Assembly: GCF_900101865.1 (NCBI RefSeq)
Contig: NZ_FNAH01000008.1
Span: 62,001 to 126,000, forward strand
From: Paracoccus isoporae
GTDB taxonomy: Bacteria; Pseudomonadota; Alphaproteobacteria; Rhodobacterales; Rhodobacteraceae
DNA: 64,000 bases
Direction of reading: 5' to 3'
Shown in pieces: positions 23,853 to 31,980 of this stretch. Below the pieces are notes generated by a model. That model saw only the letters and a program-made list of their open reading frames with translations, did not search any database and was not told the DNA's origin. The translations under genes were made by a program, and so were the position numbers. Position 1 is the first letter of the stretch. Every line of letters begins with the position of its first letter.

Positions 23853-25231
23853 GCGACATTCTGATCGTGGACGACGAGAAGGATATCCGCGAACTGATCG
23901 CCGATATTCTGCAGGACGAAGGCTTCGAGACCCGCACCGCGGCCAATTCCGACGAGGCGATCGGCGAACTCAACGCAGCCGAACCGGCGCTGATGATCCT
24001 CGACATCTGGCTCAAGGACAGCCGCATGGACGGGATCGACATCCTCAAGCAGGTCAAGCGCAACAACCCCGACGTGCCGGTCATCATCATCTCCGGCCAC
24101 GGCAATATCGAGATCGCCGTCGCCGCGATCCGGCAGGGCGCCTATGATTTCATCGAGAAGCCGTTCAATATCGACCAGCTTCTGGTGGTCATCAACAGGG
24201 CGATGGAGACCAACCGGCTGCGGCGCGAGAATTCGCAGCTCAAGCGCGGCGATCAGCGATCGGCCGAGATGCTGGGCCAGTCGGCCGCGTTCAAGCGGAT
24301 GCGCGATCAGCTCGACAAGCTGGCGAAGTCGAACGGCCGGGTCATGCTGACCGGCCAGCCCGGCGCCGGCAAGGAGATGGCGGCCCGCTACATGCATGCG
24401 CACAGCCCCCGCGCGCACGCCCCCTTTGTCGTGGTTCCCTGCGCCACCATCGAACCGGAGCGGATGGAAGAAGTGCTGTTCGGTCGCGAATCGCCGGAGC
24501 GCGGGATCGAGCCGGGGCTGCTGGAACAGGCGCATGGCGGGGTGATCTATTTCGACGAGGTGGCCGACATGCCCGTCGGCACGCAGCCCAAGATCCTGCG
24601 CGTGCTGACCGAACAGCAATTCGCCCGCGCCGGCGGGGCCGACAAGGTGCGCGTCGATCTGCGGGTGATTTCCTCGACCAATCGCGACCTGCCGACCGAG
24701 ATCGCCGCGGGCCGGTTCCGTCAGGAACTCTATGACCGGCTGAACGTGGTGCCGCTGGCGGTTCCGTCACTGGCCGACCGGCGCGAGGATATTCCGCTGC
24801 TGGCCGCGCATTTCATGCAGCAGATGCATGACGAACAGGGGCTGGCCCTGCGCCCGCTGTCGGATGACAGCAGCAATGCGCTCCAGGCGATGGACTGGCC
24901 GGGCAATATCCGCCAGCTCCGCAACGTGATCGAGCGGGTGCTGATCCTCGCTGAAGACAGTGGCCCGATCCGGTCGCGCGAGTTGCAGGGTCAGGGCGCG
25001 GAGGGCGAGGGGGCGGATACGCTGACGCTGGGACCACGCATCACCGCCCTGCCTCTGCGCGAGGCGCGGGAGATGTTCGAGCGCGAATATCTCGTCAACC
25101 AGATCAACCGCTTCGGCGGCAATATCAGCCGCACGGCGCAATTCGTCGGCATGGAGCGCAGCGCGCTGCACCGCAAGCTGAAATCGCTGGGCGTGGTCGG
25201 CGGCCGCGCGATGGAGGAGGAGGACGCCTGA
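23849..25231 (+). CDS. ntrX: Response regulator NtrX
   Basis: 460 residues. Receiver: D8/D9, phospho-acceptor D52 (MILDIWLKDS), K104 (FIEKPF). The AAA+ domain has Walker A GQPGAGKE (169-176) and intact Walker B YFDE (234-237), but the GAFTGA loop is replaced by ESPERGIEPG (214-223), so activation through sigma54 is not expected. A Fis-type helix-turn-helix is at the C terminus (RTAQFVGMERSALHRKLKSL). An ideal AGGAGG lies inside the ntrY end. Last gene of the operon; the next gene is on the opposite strand 13 nt away. Confidence 0.95.
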   Translation: MSDILIVDDEKDIRELIADILQDEGFETRTAANSDEAIGELNAAEPALMILDIWLKDSRMDGIDILKQVKRNNPDVPVIIISGHGNIEIAVAAIRQGAYDFIEKPFNIDQLLVVINRAMETNRLRRENSQLKRGDQRSAEMLGQSAAFKRMRDQLDKLAKSNGRVMLTGQPGAGKEMAARYMHAHSPRAHAPFVVVPCATIEPERMEEVLFGRESPERGIEPGLLEQAHGGVIYFDEVADMPVGTQPKILRVLTEQQFARAGGADKVRVDLRVISSTNRDLPTEIAAGRFRQELYDRLNVVPLAVPSLADRREDIPLLAAHFMQQMHDEQGLALRPLSDDSSNALQAMDWPGNIRQLRNVIERVLILAEDSGPIRSRELQGQGAEGEGADTLTLGPRITALPLREAREMFEREYLVNQINRFGGNISRTAQFVGMERSALHRKLKSLGVVGGRAMEEEDA

Positions 25232-25243
25232 GCGCGGACTGAC

Positions 25244-26107
25244 CTAGCCGCGCCCGAGCATCCGGCTGAGCAGATTGCCGCGGCGTGCGGGCCGCGGCGG
25301 CTCCTGCGGTGCGCGCGCCGTCACCATGCGCGACAGCGGCGGCCAGACGATGCCATGCTGCGGCAGGTTGTCGTCATGGATGGTAATATCCACGAAGCCC
25401 GCCGCCGTCAGCTCGTCCAGCATACGCTTTCGGCTGAACATGGGCAGCTCCAGCGTCAGGCCGGGCCCGCCATGGAATTTCGGTGACTCGTCGGTTTTGC
25501 GCCGACCATCCGCGAACACCAGATCGACGACGGTTCTGCCGTCATCCAGGGTGCGCGGCGTGTAATCGGTCAGGCCGGGATAATGCTCGGACCCCTCGCG
25601 ATTGACGAAGGGGACGCTGAACACCATGGTCCCGCCGGGTTTCAGCACCTTCAGCGTGCCGTCAAAGGCGCTCTGCGTGTCGCCGATGACATGCTCGAAC
25701 ACTTCGGAATTGATGAGCACATCCGCGATGCCGCAGAAATCCGGCTCGGGATCGCGGATGTCCAGCTTCGGCGGCTTGTGGTAGAAGGTGTTGGTATAGT
25801 TGAAATATTCCCCGAACGGCTTGGCATAGACCATGCCGTCCGACAGGCCGATCACGCGCGCCGATTTTCGGGGCTGCTGGCTGAACAGCGGTTTGTCCTC
25901 GCCATAGATGGCCTGGCAGACATGGCGGACAATCGACCCCGATCGCCCGGAGGCACCGCAATTCGGGCATATCTTCCGCTCGCGGGTCGATATGCCGTCG
26001 GGATAGCTGTAATCGGTTGCACAGATCGGGCAAGTCGCCGCGATAACGTCACCCGCCGCCGGGGCAGTTCTGGTCTCTGCTGGCGCGGCGGGTTCGGTCA
26101 TCGTCAT
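25244..26107 (-). CDS. SAM-dependent methyltransferase with N-terminal zinc ribbon
   Basis: 287 residues. An N-terminal zinc ribbon with two CxxC pairs (CPICATDY, CPNCGASG) precedes a class I methyltransferase-like domain: ARVIGLSDGMVYAKPF, FCGIADVLINSEVFEHV (motif resembling the D-x-h post-II region of type 11 methyltransferases), and LKVLKPGGTMVFSVPFVNREG. This layout resembles methyltransferases of sugar or surface-polysaccharide loci. The substrate is unknown. The ATG at 26107 has AAGG close by; 26101 is an alternative. Convergent with ntrX. Confidence 0.8.
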   Translation of the reverse strand: MTMTEPAAPAETRTAPAAGDVIAATCPICATDYSYPDGISTRERKICPNCGASGRSGSIVRHVCQAIYGEDKPLFSQQPRKSARVIGLSDGMVYAKPFGEYFNYTNTFYHKPPKLDIRDPEPDFCGIADVLINSEVFEHVIGDTQSAFDGTLKVLKPGGTMVFSVPFVNREGSEHYPGLTDYTPRTLDDGRTVVDLVFADGRRKTDESPKFHGGPGLTLELPMFSRKRMLDELTAAGFVDITIHDDNLPQHGIVWPPLSRMVTARAPQEPPRPARRGNLLSRMLGRG

Positions 26108-26118
26108 CGCCCTTGTGC

Positions 26119-27378
26119 TCAGGTGGCGCGCTGCAAGTGCTGGAGCAGCGTGGTGTTGGCATAGCCGTCCGGTTCCACCCCGATGCGACGCTGGAACGCC
26201 TTGATCCCGGCAATGGTGTTCTCGCCGATCGCCCCGTCCGGCTCGCCGACATTATAGCCGAGACGGTTCAGCAGGCGCTGCACCTCCTCTTTCTGATTGT
26301 GGGTCAGAGAGCCCGCCTCGCGCGGGAAGCTGCCGACGATGCCGGGTCCGCCGCTGATCCGGTTGGCCAGCATGGCCACGCCGAGCGAGTAGTTGTCGGA
26401 CGCGTTATAGGCGCGCAGCGCCATGAAGTTGCGGGTGACCAGAAAGGCCGGCCCCGACCGGCCCGCCGGCGCGATGATCCCGCCCGAGGGCAGGGATTGC
26501 CCGCTGACCGAACGCACGCCCTGCGCCGACCAGGCACTGCCGGATTTCACATTGCTGCGCCCGGTCTGGCCATAGTTGAATCCCTGCGGCAGCCGCACCT
26601 CGACGACCGCGGGCAGGCCCGGCACCCAGCCCGAGCGGTTCAGATAGGCCGCAGTCGAGGCCAGCGAATCGGTCGGATCATCCGACCAGATGTCGCGCCG
26701 TCCGTCGCCGGTGAAATCTACCGCATATTCCAGGTAAGAGGTCGGCATGAACTGGGTGTGGCCCATGGCGCCGGCCCAGCTTCCCAGCATCCCGGCCGGA
26801 TCCACATCGCCGGCCTGAATGATCTTGAGTGCGGCGATGAGCTGGCGCGAGAACATCTCTCCGCGCCGCCCGTCATAGGCCAGTGTGGCGAGTGACGGGA
26901 TGATCTGCATCTTGCCGCGATTGCCGCCGAAATTCGATTCCATCCCCCAAATCGCCATGACGATATTGCGGTCGACGCCGTAACGCCCCTCGATGCTGGC
27001 CAGCGTGCCGCCATAGGTGCGGGCCAGGCCGCGCCCCTTGGTGGTGCGGCTGTCCGAGGCGGCGCTGTCCAGATATTCCCAGACCGGGCGGTTGAACTCG
27101 GCCTGGCGGCGGTCCAGCCGGATCACCTCCGGGTTGTAGCGCGCGATGCGCATCGCGTTGTCATAGGTGCCGGCGCTGATGCCTGATGCAAGCGCGCGCG
27201 AGCGGAAGCCCTGGATCCAGTTCTGAAGCCCGGCCTCAGAGGCCGGCGAGGCTTGCGGGATCGGCTCCGGCGTCACCGAGGAGCCGGTGGAAACGGAGCC
27301 GACCGGCGCCGTCGCGCAGGCGCTCAGAATGGCGATGGCGGCGGCCGAAATGGTCAGTCTGGTGATGGTTCTGCTCAT
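26119..27378 (-). CDS. Lytic murein transglycosylase, MltB type, with peptidoglycan-binding domain
   Basis: 419-residue lipoprotein (lipobox LSAC, Cys21). The SLT_2 catalytic domain (about 50-345) carries catalytic E147 in IWGMESNFGGNRG, the MltB-type SWAGAMGHTQFMPTSYLEYA block and IWSDDPTDSLASTAAYL. A C-terminal peptidoglycan-binding domain (about 355-415) has EEVQRLLNRLGYNVGEPDG and GIKAFQRRIG. It cleaves the glycan strand to 1,6-anhydro products at the outer-membrane inner face. AGGGA precedes the ATG. Confidence 0.93.
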   Translation of the reverse strand: MSRTITRLTISAAAIAILSACATAPVGSVSTGSSVTPEPIPQASPASEAGLQNWIQGFRSRALASGISAGTYDNAMRIARYNPEVIRLDRRQAEFNRPVWEYLDSAASDSRTTKGRGLARTYGGTLASIEGRYGVDRNIVMAIWGMESNFGGNRGKMQIIPSLATLAYDGRRGEMFSRQLIAALKIIQAGDVDPAGMLGSWAGAMGHTQFMPTSYLEYAVDFTGDGRRDIWSDDPTDSLASTAAYLNRSGWVPGLPAVVEVRLPQGFNYGQTGRSNVKSGSAWSAQGVRSVSGQSLPSGGIIAPAGRSGPAFLVTRNFMALRAYNASDNYSLGVAMLANRISGGPGIVGSFPREAGSLTHNQKEEVQRLLNRLGYNVGEPDGAIGENTIAGIKAFQRRIGVEPDGYANTTLLQHLQRAT

Positions 27379-27489
27379 GAAATTCCCTGCCCGTTAGAGG
27401 TGATTTGCCACGACGATAGCGCAGCTTTGGGACAAGGAAAACCGGCCGGTGCAGCGGATCGACCCAGAACGGTCAATCCTTGTCGCGCC

Positions 27490-27810
27490 CTACGCTGTGC
27501 CGTCGTCAAAAACCGGCTCCATCTGGGCGACGATCACGGCGTTCTCGTCCAGGGCGCGCTGCATTAGTTTCCGGTCCTCCGCGCCGATCTCGTGGCCTTC
27601 GGCTTCGCGCTCGGCCAGCGTGCCGTAGCCGGTCACGTCGAGCGGCGACATCTCCGCCTGTTTCAGGATGGCGACCGTCTCGCGCACGGCCTCGCCCTCA
27701 TCGGCGCCGGAGGCATAGCACAGCAGTGCCGCCCCGCTCGCCCCTTTCGGCAGCCCGTCCTCCTTGCTGCGTCCGACCTGCACCAGCAGCGTATAGACTT
27801 GTTCGGCCAT
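27490..27810 (-). CDS. Conserved small protein of unknown function
   Basis: 106 residues, acidic, no signal peptide or membrane segment. Readable blocks are MAEQVYTLLVQVGRSKEDG, GAALLCYASGADEGEAVRETV, LDVTGYGTLAEREAEG and LMQRALDENAVIVAQMEPVF, which look like a compact alpha/beta fold. I do not recognise a family. The start at 27810 has AAGGGG at good spacing. It is divergent from ybaK with only 40 nt between starts, so the two probably share a control region. Confidence 0.7.
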   Translation of the reverse strand: MAEQVYTLLVQVGRSKEDGLPKGASGAALLCYASGADEGEAVRETVAILKQAEMSPLDVTGYGTLAEREAEGHEIGAEDRKLMQRALDENAVIVAQMEPVFDDGTA

Positions 27811-27850
27811 GCCGGTCCCCTTACCACTTGTCCCGACAGGGGAGTGCTTG

Positions 27851-28318
27851 ATGAGCCGGAGTTTGGCAAGGGTGGAGGCGGCGCTGCGCGCGGCGGGTCT
27901 GGCCGCGCAGATCCGAGAGATGGGCGACACGCGCACCGCCGCGGATGCGGCGGCCGCGGTGGGCTGCGCGGTGGACCAGATCGCGAAGTCGATCATCTTC
28001 CGGGGTGTGGAGAGCGGCGGCGCGCTGCTGTTCCTGACCGCCGGGGGCAATCGCGTCGATGCCGCGCGCGCCGCCGATCTGGCGGGGCAGGACTTGGGCA
28101 AGGCCGATGCGGCGCTGATCCGGGCCGAGACCGGCTTCGCGATTGGCGGGGTGGCGCCGGTCGGGCATCTGCGCCCGGTTCGGGCCTTCATGGACCCGCG
28201 GCTGATGACGTTCGACCAGGTCTGGGCCGCGGCCGGCACGCCGCGCCATGTCTTTGCCATTGCGCCGGGTGATCTGCTGCGCATCAGCGGCGCTCAGCTT
28301 GCGGATTTCACCGGCTGA
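27851..28318 (+). CDS. YbaK/EbsC family aminoacyl-tRNA deacylase
   Basis: 155-residue single-domain trans-editing protein that hydrolyses mischarged tRNA, usually Cys-tRNA(Pro) or related. Blocks: AADAAAAVGCAVDQIAKSIIF with the family lysine, LLFLTAGGNRVD, TGFAIGGVAPVGH and MDPRLMTFDQVWAAAGTPRHVF. The clade (YbaK, YeaK, ProX-like) cannot be resolved by eye. GGGGAG precedes the ATG. The TGATG junction couples it to recO. Confidence 0.85.
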   Translation: MSRSLARVEAALRAAGLAAQIREMGDTRTAADAAAAVGCAVDQIAKSIIFRGVESGGALLFLTAGGNRVDAARAADLAGQDLGKADAALIRAETGFAIGGVAPVGHLRPVRAFMDPRLMTFDQVWAAAGTPRHVFAIAPGDLLRISGAQLADFTG

Positions 28319-29031
28319 TGGAGTGGCGGGGCGAGGGCACGGTGATCGGGCGGCGCGCGCATGGAGAGCACGCAGTGCTGCTGGATGTGCTCAGCGCGGA
28401 GGCAGGTCGCATCGCGGGGATCGTCCCCGGCGGGGCGGGGCGCCGGAAAGCCGCCATGCTCCAGCCCGGCCACCAGGTGGACGCGGTCTGGCGCGCGCGG
28501 CTGGAGGACCAGCTTGGCACGTTCAGCATCGAACCCGGACGGGCGCGGCCGGGATTGCTGGCCGATGCCGCCGCGCTTGACGGGATGAACGCCACCGCGG
28601 CGCTGCTGCGCTTTGCGCTGCCCGAGCGCGATCCCCATCCGAAACTGGCCGAGGCGTCGGAACGGCTGTGGGATCTGATGGACGCCGGCGCGGACTGGGC
28701 CGAGGATTACGTGCGGTGGGAAATGCTTCTGCTGGACGAGATGGGGTTCGGCCTCGACCTGCGCCGCTGTGCGGTGACCGGCGCGACGGAGGGGCTGTGC
28801 TATGTCAGCCCGTCATCGGGCCGCGCGGTGACGGCCGCGGCCGCCGGCGACTATGCCCCGCGCCTTCTGCGCCTGCCGCAAATGCTGGGCGGTCCGCAGA
28901 GCAATGACGACCTGGCGCATGCGCTGCTTCTGACCGGCCATTTCCTGCATCACTGGCTGGCCGAAGCGCATGTGTCCCGCCCGCTGCCCGCCGCGCGGCA
29001 ACGGCTGGCGGCGCGGCTTACTCGGCGGTGA
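28318..29031 (+). CDS. recO: DNA repair protein RecO
   Basis: RecFOR mediator helping RecA load on SSB-coated DNA; 237 residues. The N-terminal OB fold starts MEWRGEGTVIGRRAHGEHAVLLDVLS. The C-terminal helical domain contains YVRWEMLLLDEMGFGLDLRRCAVTG, with only one cysteine of the zinc site obvious there (C of RRCAVTG) and another in GLCYVSPSSGRAV. Its start overlaps the ybaK stop by one nt, and its end overlaps a convergent META lipoprotein gene by 14 nt. Confidence 0.92.
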   Translation: MEWRGEGTVIGRRAHGEHAVLLDVLSAEAGRIAGIVPGGAGRRKAAMLQPGHQVDAVWRARLEDQLGTFSIEPGRARPGLLADAAALDGMNATAALLRFALPERDPHPKLAEASERLWDLMDAGADWAEDYVRWEMLLLDEMGFGLDLRRCAVTGATEGLCYVSPSSGRAVTAAAAGDYAPRLLRLPQMLGGPQSNDDLAHALLLTGHFLHHWLAEAHVSRPLPAARQRLAARLTRR

Positions 29032-29401
29032 AGCGCAGGATGTGATCGGGGCCGCTCAGCGTCAGGACGTCGCGGGTCCGGCGTGCCGTCTCGACCTGAC
29101 CCAAGGCCGCGAGAAACGCCGCCTCTCCGCCGTCCTGAACGCAGAGGCGACGTGTCGATGCGATGGCGGTCAGGTCGATCTGCGGCCATTGCGACAGGTT
29201 CTGCGCGTGAAAACGGTTGCAGGGGCCGTGCCCGGACAGGGTCGCCCCGTCGATCTGCAAGTTCGCGGTGCCTGCGATCGGTGCGCCGTCGATCCCGGCC
29301 AGGCGATAGCTGCCGTCAAGCGGCGGCGCTGCCACCGGCGCGCAGCCGGCGATGAACGTCACAGCCGCCAGCTTTGCCAGATCAGAACACCTCATCGCCA
29401 C
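29018..29401 (-). CDS. META-domain lipoprotein (downstream copy)
   Basis: 127 residues. Lipobox FIAGC; then GSYRLAGIDGAPIAG, ATLSGHGPCNRFHAQ, SQWPQIDLTAIASTRRLC and LTLSGPDHILRFT, the META/HslJ fold pattern (short beta-barrel with a CN motif). Function unknown; HslJ-like proteins are linked to stress resistance. The start overlaps the end of the upstream META gene by 20 nt; an ATG at 29395 is an alternative. The 3' end overlaps recO. Confidence 0.75.
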   Translation of the reverse strand: MAMRCSDLAKLAAVTFIAGCAPVAAPPLDGSYRLAGIDGAPIAGTANLQIDGATLSGHGPCNRFHAQNLSQWPQIDLTAIASTRRLCVQDGGEAAFLAALGQVETARRTRDVLTLSGPDHILRFTAE

Positions 29402-29816
29402 GCGCCTCCCGCCGCGCGAAGCTCAGCGTGGCATCCGGGCCGGTCATCCGCAGGCCGTCGCCATCACGCGCGATGCTGGTGAGCCGGGGCAGGAGGGCCA
29501 GATATTCTGCCTCGGCCCGGCGGCGCTGCGGATCGGCGCAGGCCATCTCGGTCACGTCCAGCCCGCTCGCCGTGAATGACGGGGCCGCGCCGCCGCGCTG
29601 ACCGGAATAGGCGTTGCAGGGCAGCACGCCGCTCAGCCGGTCCCCATCGAGCCTGAGGGACACGTCATAGGGATAGGCCAGCCCGTTCACCGAGATCAGC
29701 TTCCAGTCGATCCCGTCGATGCGGTCCGCCTCCGCCACGTCGCGGGCCGCACAGGCGCCGAGCGCCAGCATGGCGGCAAGGGCGGTCAGACGGATCATCG
29801 GCGGCTTTGGGCTCAT
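29382..29816 (-). CDS. META-domain lipoprotein (upstream copy)
   Basis: 144 residues. Lipobox LGAC after a short signal; then DGIDWKLISVNGLAYPYDVS, DRLSGVLPCNAYSGQ, LDVTEMACADPQRRRAEAEY and LRMTGPDATLSFARRE. The same fold and block order as the following gene, including the CN motif and closing TGPDATLSF, indicates an old tandem duplication. The ATG at 29816 has AGGA three nt upstream; ATG 29798 is possible. Transcribed towards the second copy. Confidence 0.78.
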   Translation of the reverse strand: MSPKPPMIRLTALAAMLALGACAARDVAEADRIDGIDWKLISVNGLAYPYDVSLRLDGDRLSGVLPCNAYSGQRGGAAPSFTASGLDVTEMACADPQRRRAEAEYLALLPRLTSIARDGDGLRMTGPDATLSFARREARGDEVF

Positions 29817-29900
29817 CCGTCCTGCATAGGGCAGACGCATCGCGCCTGCATCCCAAAATCCCGTGAGCCCGCAGCGTCGCCTCCAGATGACAGGCAAAGG

Positions 29901-29930
29901 AAAACCCCCGCCGACACGCGCCAGCGGGGG
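29901..29930 (-). terminator. Rho-independent terminator of rpsU
   Basis: On the minus strand CCCCCGC and GCGGGGG arms form a 7-bp stem followed by TTTT, 28 nt past the rpsU stop. Confidence 0.85.
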
Positions 29931-29957
29931 TCTTGAACCTCTCTCGGTCCGCTCGTC

Positions 29958-30164
29958 TTACAGAGCGCCTTCGCGCTGTGCCTTTTTACGGGCCAGCTTG
30001 CGGGCGCGGCGCACGGCCTCGGCCTTTTCACGGGCCTTCTTGACGGACGGTTTCTCGAAATGCTGCCGAAGCTTCATCTCGCGGAACACGCCTTCGCGCT
30101 GAAGTTTCTTCTTCAGGGCGCGCATCGCCTGTTCGACGTTGTTGTCGCGAACGTTCACCTGCAT
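29958..30164 (-). CDS. rpsU: 30S ribosomal protein bS21
   Basis: 68 residues, highly basic. [39 protein letters not shown] and the Arg/Lys/Ala-rich helix up to AQREGAL match bS21. The upstream sequence carries AAGGTGGTG 10-15 nt before the ATG, a rather long spacing. A single-gene transcript ends at the terminator just downstream. It is divergent from the COQ9 gene, which is common in this group. Confidence 0.96.
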   Translation of the reverse strand: MQVNVRDNNVEQAMRALKKKLQREGVFREMKLRQHFEKPSVKKAREKAEAVRRARKLARKKAQREGAL

Positions 30165-30260
30165 GTGGTTGTCACCACCTTCCTAGGTTAGAGTTGATAG
30201 AGATTGCAGGAAGCGCTCATATAGGGCGATTTTTCCGTTATGTCCAGTACAGAGGTGAGG

Positions 30261-30911
30261 ATGACCGATACCCGTGACAGGCTGGCCGAGGCCGCCATCA
30301 GCCATGTTCCGTTCGATGGCATGAACGCCGCCGCGCTGCGGGCGGGGGCAAAGGATCTGGGCTTGTCAGAGGATGTGGCCAAGGCCTTCTTCCCCGCCGG
30401 CGGCGCCGATCTGGCCGCCTGGATCCACCGCAAGGGCGATCGGGAGTTGGCGGAGTGGATGAGCGGACAGGAAACGGGGCAGGGCGGCATCAGCGCCCGG
30501 ATCGCCGCCGCCATCGCCCGGCGGCTGGAACTCGCCGATGTGGAGCTGGTGCGCGCGGCATCCGCCATTCTGGCATTGCCCGCCAACCAGCCGCTCGCCG
30601 CGCGCTTGGTCTGGGAGACGGCGGACACGATCTGGACCGGGCTGAATGACAGTTCGCGTGATGTGAACTGGTATTCCAAACGCGCCACGCTGGCCGCGGT
30701 CTATTCGGCCAGCGTGCTTTACTGGCTGGGCGACAGCTCCGCGGGCCATGCCGACACGCGCGGCTTCATCGACCGGCGGATCGAGGGGGTGATGCAGTTC
30801 GAGAAGCTGAAGGCGCGGGCTCGCAAGCTGCCCGGCGTCACCATGCTGACCGATCTGGCGACCGGCTGGATCCGGGCCCCGAAATCGACCGAGGAAGGAT
30901 CGCGGCCATGA
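30261..30911 (+). CDS. COQ9 family protein (ubiquinone biosynthesis)
   Basis: 216-residue TetR-like fold lipid-binding protein that assists ubiquinone biosynthesis, as known for mitochondrial COQ9 with the hydroxylase COQ7. Blocks: RDRLAEAAISHVPFDGMNAA, DVAKAFFPAGGADLAAWIHR, ISARIAAAIARRLEL, and WETADTIWTGLNDSSRDVNW plus YSKRATLAAVYSASVLYWL, the region around the COQ9 lipid pocket. The start at 30261 is behind AGAGGTGAGG; the ATG at 30240 has no SD. The stop overlaps the next gene as ATGA. Confidence 0.9.
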   Translation: MTDTRDRLAEAAISHVPFDGMNAAALRAGAKDLGLSEDVAKAFFPAGGADLAAWIHRKGDRELAEWMSGQETGQGGISARIAAAIARRLELADVELVRAASAILALPANQPLAARLVWETADTIWTGLNDSSRDVNWYSKRATLAAVYSASVLYWLGDSSAGHADTRGFIDRRIEGVMQFEKLKARARKLPGVTMLTDLATGWIRAPKSTEEGSRP

Positions 30912-31900
30912 CCCTGCCTGACGCCATGCGCGCCGTCGAGATTACCGAACCCGGCGCGGCCGATGTGCTGGCAGAGACCAGCCGGCCGGTGCCCATGCCC
31001 AACCACGACCAGATCGTCATTCGGCTGGCCTATGCCGGGGTGAACCGGCCCGATGTGGCGCAGCGTCAGGGCAATTACGCCCCGCCGCCCGGCGCCTCGG
31101 ACCTGCCGGGGCTGGAAGGCGCCGGAGAGGTCGTCGCCGTCGGCAGCGGCGTCACCGCCTGGGCGCCCGGTGACCGGGTCTGCGCTTTGCTGCCGGGTGG
31201 TGGCTATGCGGAATATGTCGCCTGCCATCAGGGCCATGCGCTGCCAGTGCCGGAGGGCATGTCGCTGCAAGAGGCAGCCGCCCTGCCGGAGACCGCCTTC
31301 ACCGTCTGGTCGAACGTGGTCATGCGCGGCGGATTGAAGGCAGGGGAGCGGTTTCTCGTGCATGGCGGCTCGTCCGGGATCGGCACCATGGCCATCCAGG
31401 TGGCCACAGCGCTTGGCGCACGGGTCTGGGCCACCGCCGGATCTGCCGAGAAATGCGCTGCCTGCGAAACGCTCGGCGCGGTCGCGATCAACTACCGCGA
31501 TGCGGATTTCGTCAGCGTCCTGCGTGACGCGGGGGGGGCGAACCTGATCCTCGACATGGTGGGCGGCGATTATATCGCGCGGAACCTGAAATCGCTGGAT
31601 ATGGACGGACGGCTCGTCCAGATCGCCTTCTTGCAGGGTCCGAAGGCGGAGATCAATTTCGCCCATCTGATGATGCGGCGGCTGACCATCACCGGCTCGA
31701 CGCTGCGCCCGCAATCGGATGCCGCCAAGACCCGGATTGCCGAGGAGCTGCGCGCGCATCTGTGGCCGCTGATCGCGGCCGGGAAGATCCGCATCCTGAT
31801 CGACAGCGAATTCGATCTGCGCGACGCGGCGGCGGCGCATCGCCGCATGGAAAGCAGCGATCACATCGGCAAGATCGTGTTGAAGGTCGCGGGCGGCTGA
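30908..31900 (+). CDS. NAD(P)H:quinone oxidoreductase, zeta-crystallin/PIG3 type
   Basis: 330 residues, zinc-independent MDR family. MRAVEITEPGAADVL, AGVNRPDVAQRQGNYAPPP, LPGLEGAGEVVAVGSGV and the NADPH-binding VHGGSSGIGTMAIQVATALG match the PIG3 quinone-reductase branch. Zinc-binding cysteines are absent. ATGA overlap with the COQ9 gene indicates an operon and hints at a role in quinone metabolism. Confidence 0.88.
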   Translation: MTLPDAMRAVEITEPGAADVLAETSRPVPMPNHDQIVIRLAYAGVNRPDVAQRQGNYAPPPGASDLPGLEGAGEVVAVGSGVTAWAPGDRVCALLPGGGYAEYVACHQGHALPVPEGMSLQEAAALPETAFTVWSNVVMRGGLKAGERFLVHGGSSGIGTMAIQVATALGARVWATAGSAEKCAACETLGAVAINYRDADFVSVLRDAGGANLILDMVGGDYIARNLKSLDMDGRLVQIAFLQGPKAEINFAHLMMRRLTITGSTLRPQSDAAKTRIAEELRAHLWPLIAAGKIRILIDSEFDLRDAAAAHRRMESSDHIGKIVLKVAGG

Positions 31901-31980
31901 CCTTTCCGAACCGGGGAAACCACCGGGCGGTCGTCGTCGTTCTCCCTGCATTCCGTAATCCGATTGCAATGGAGGCTCCC

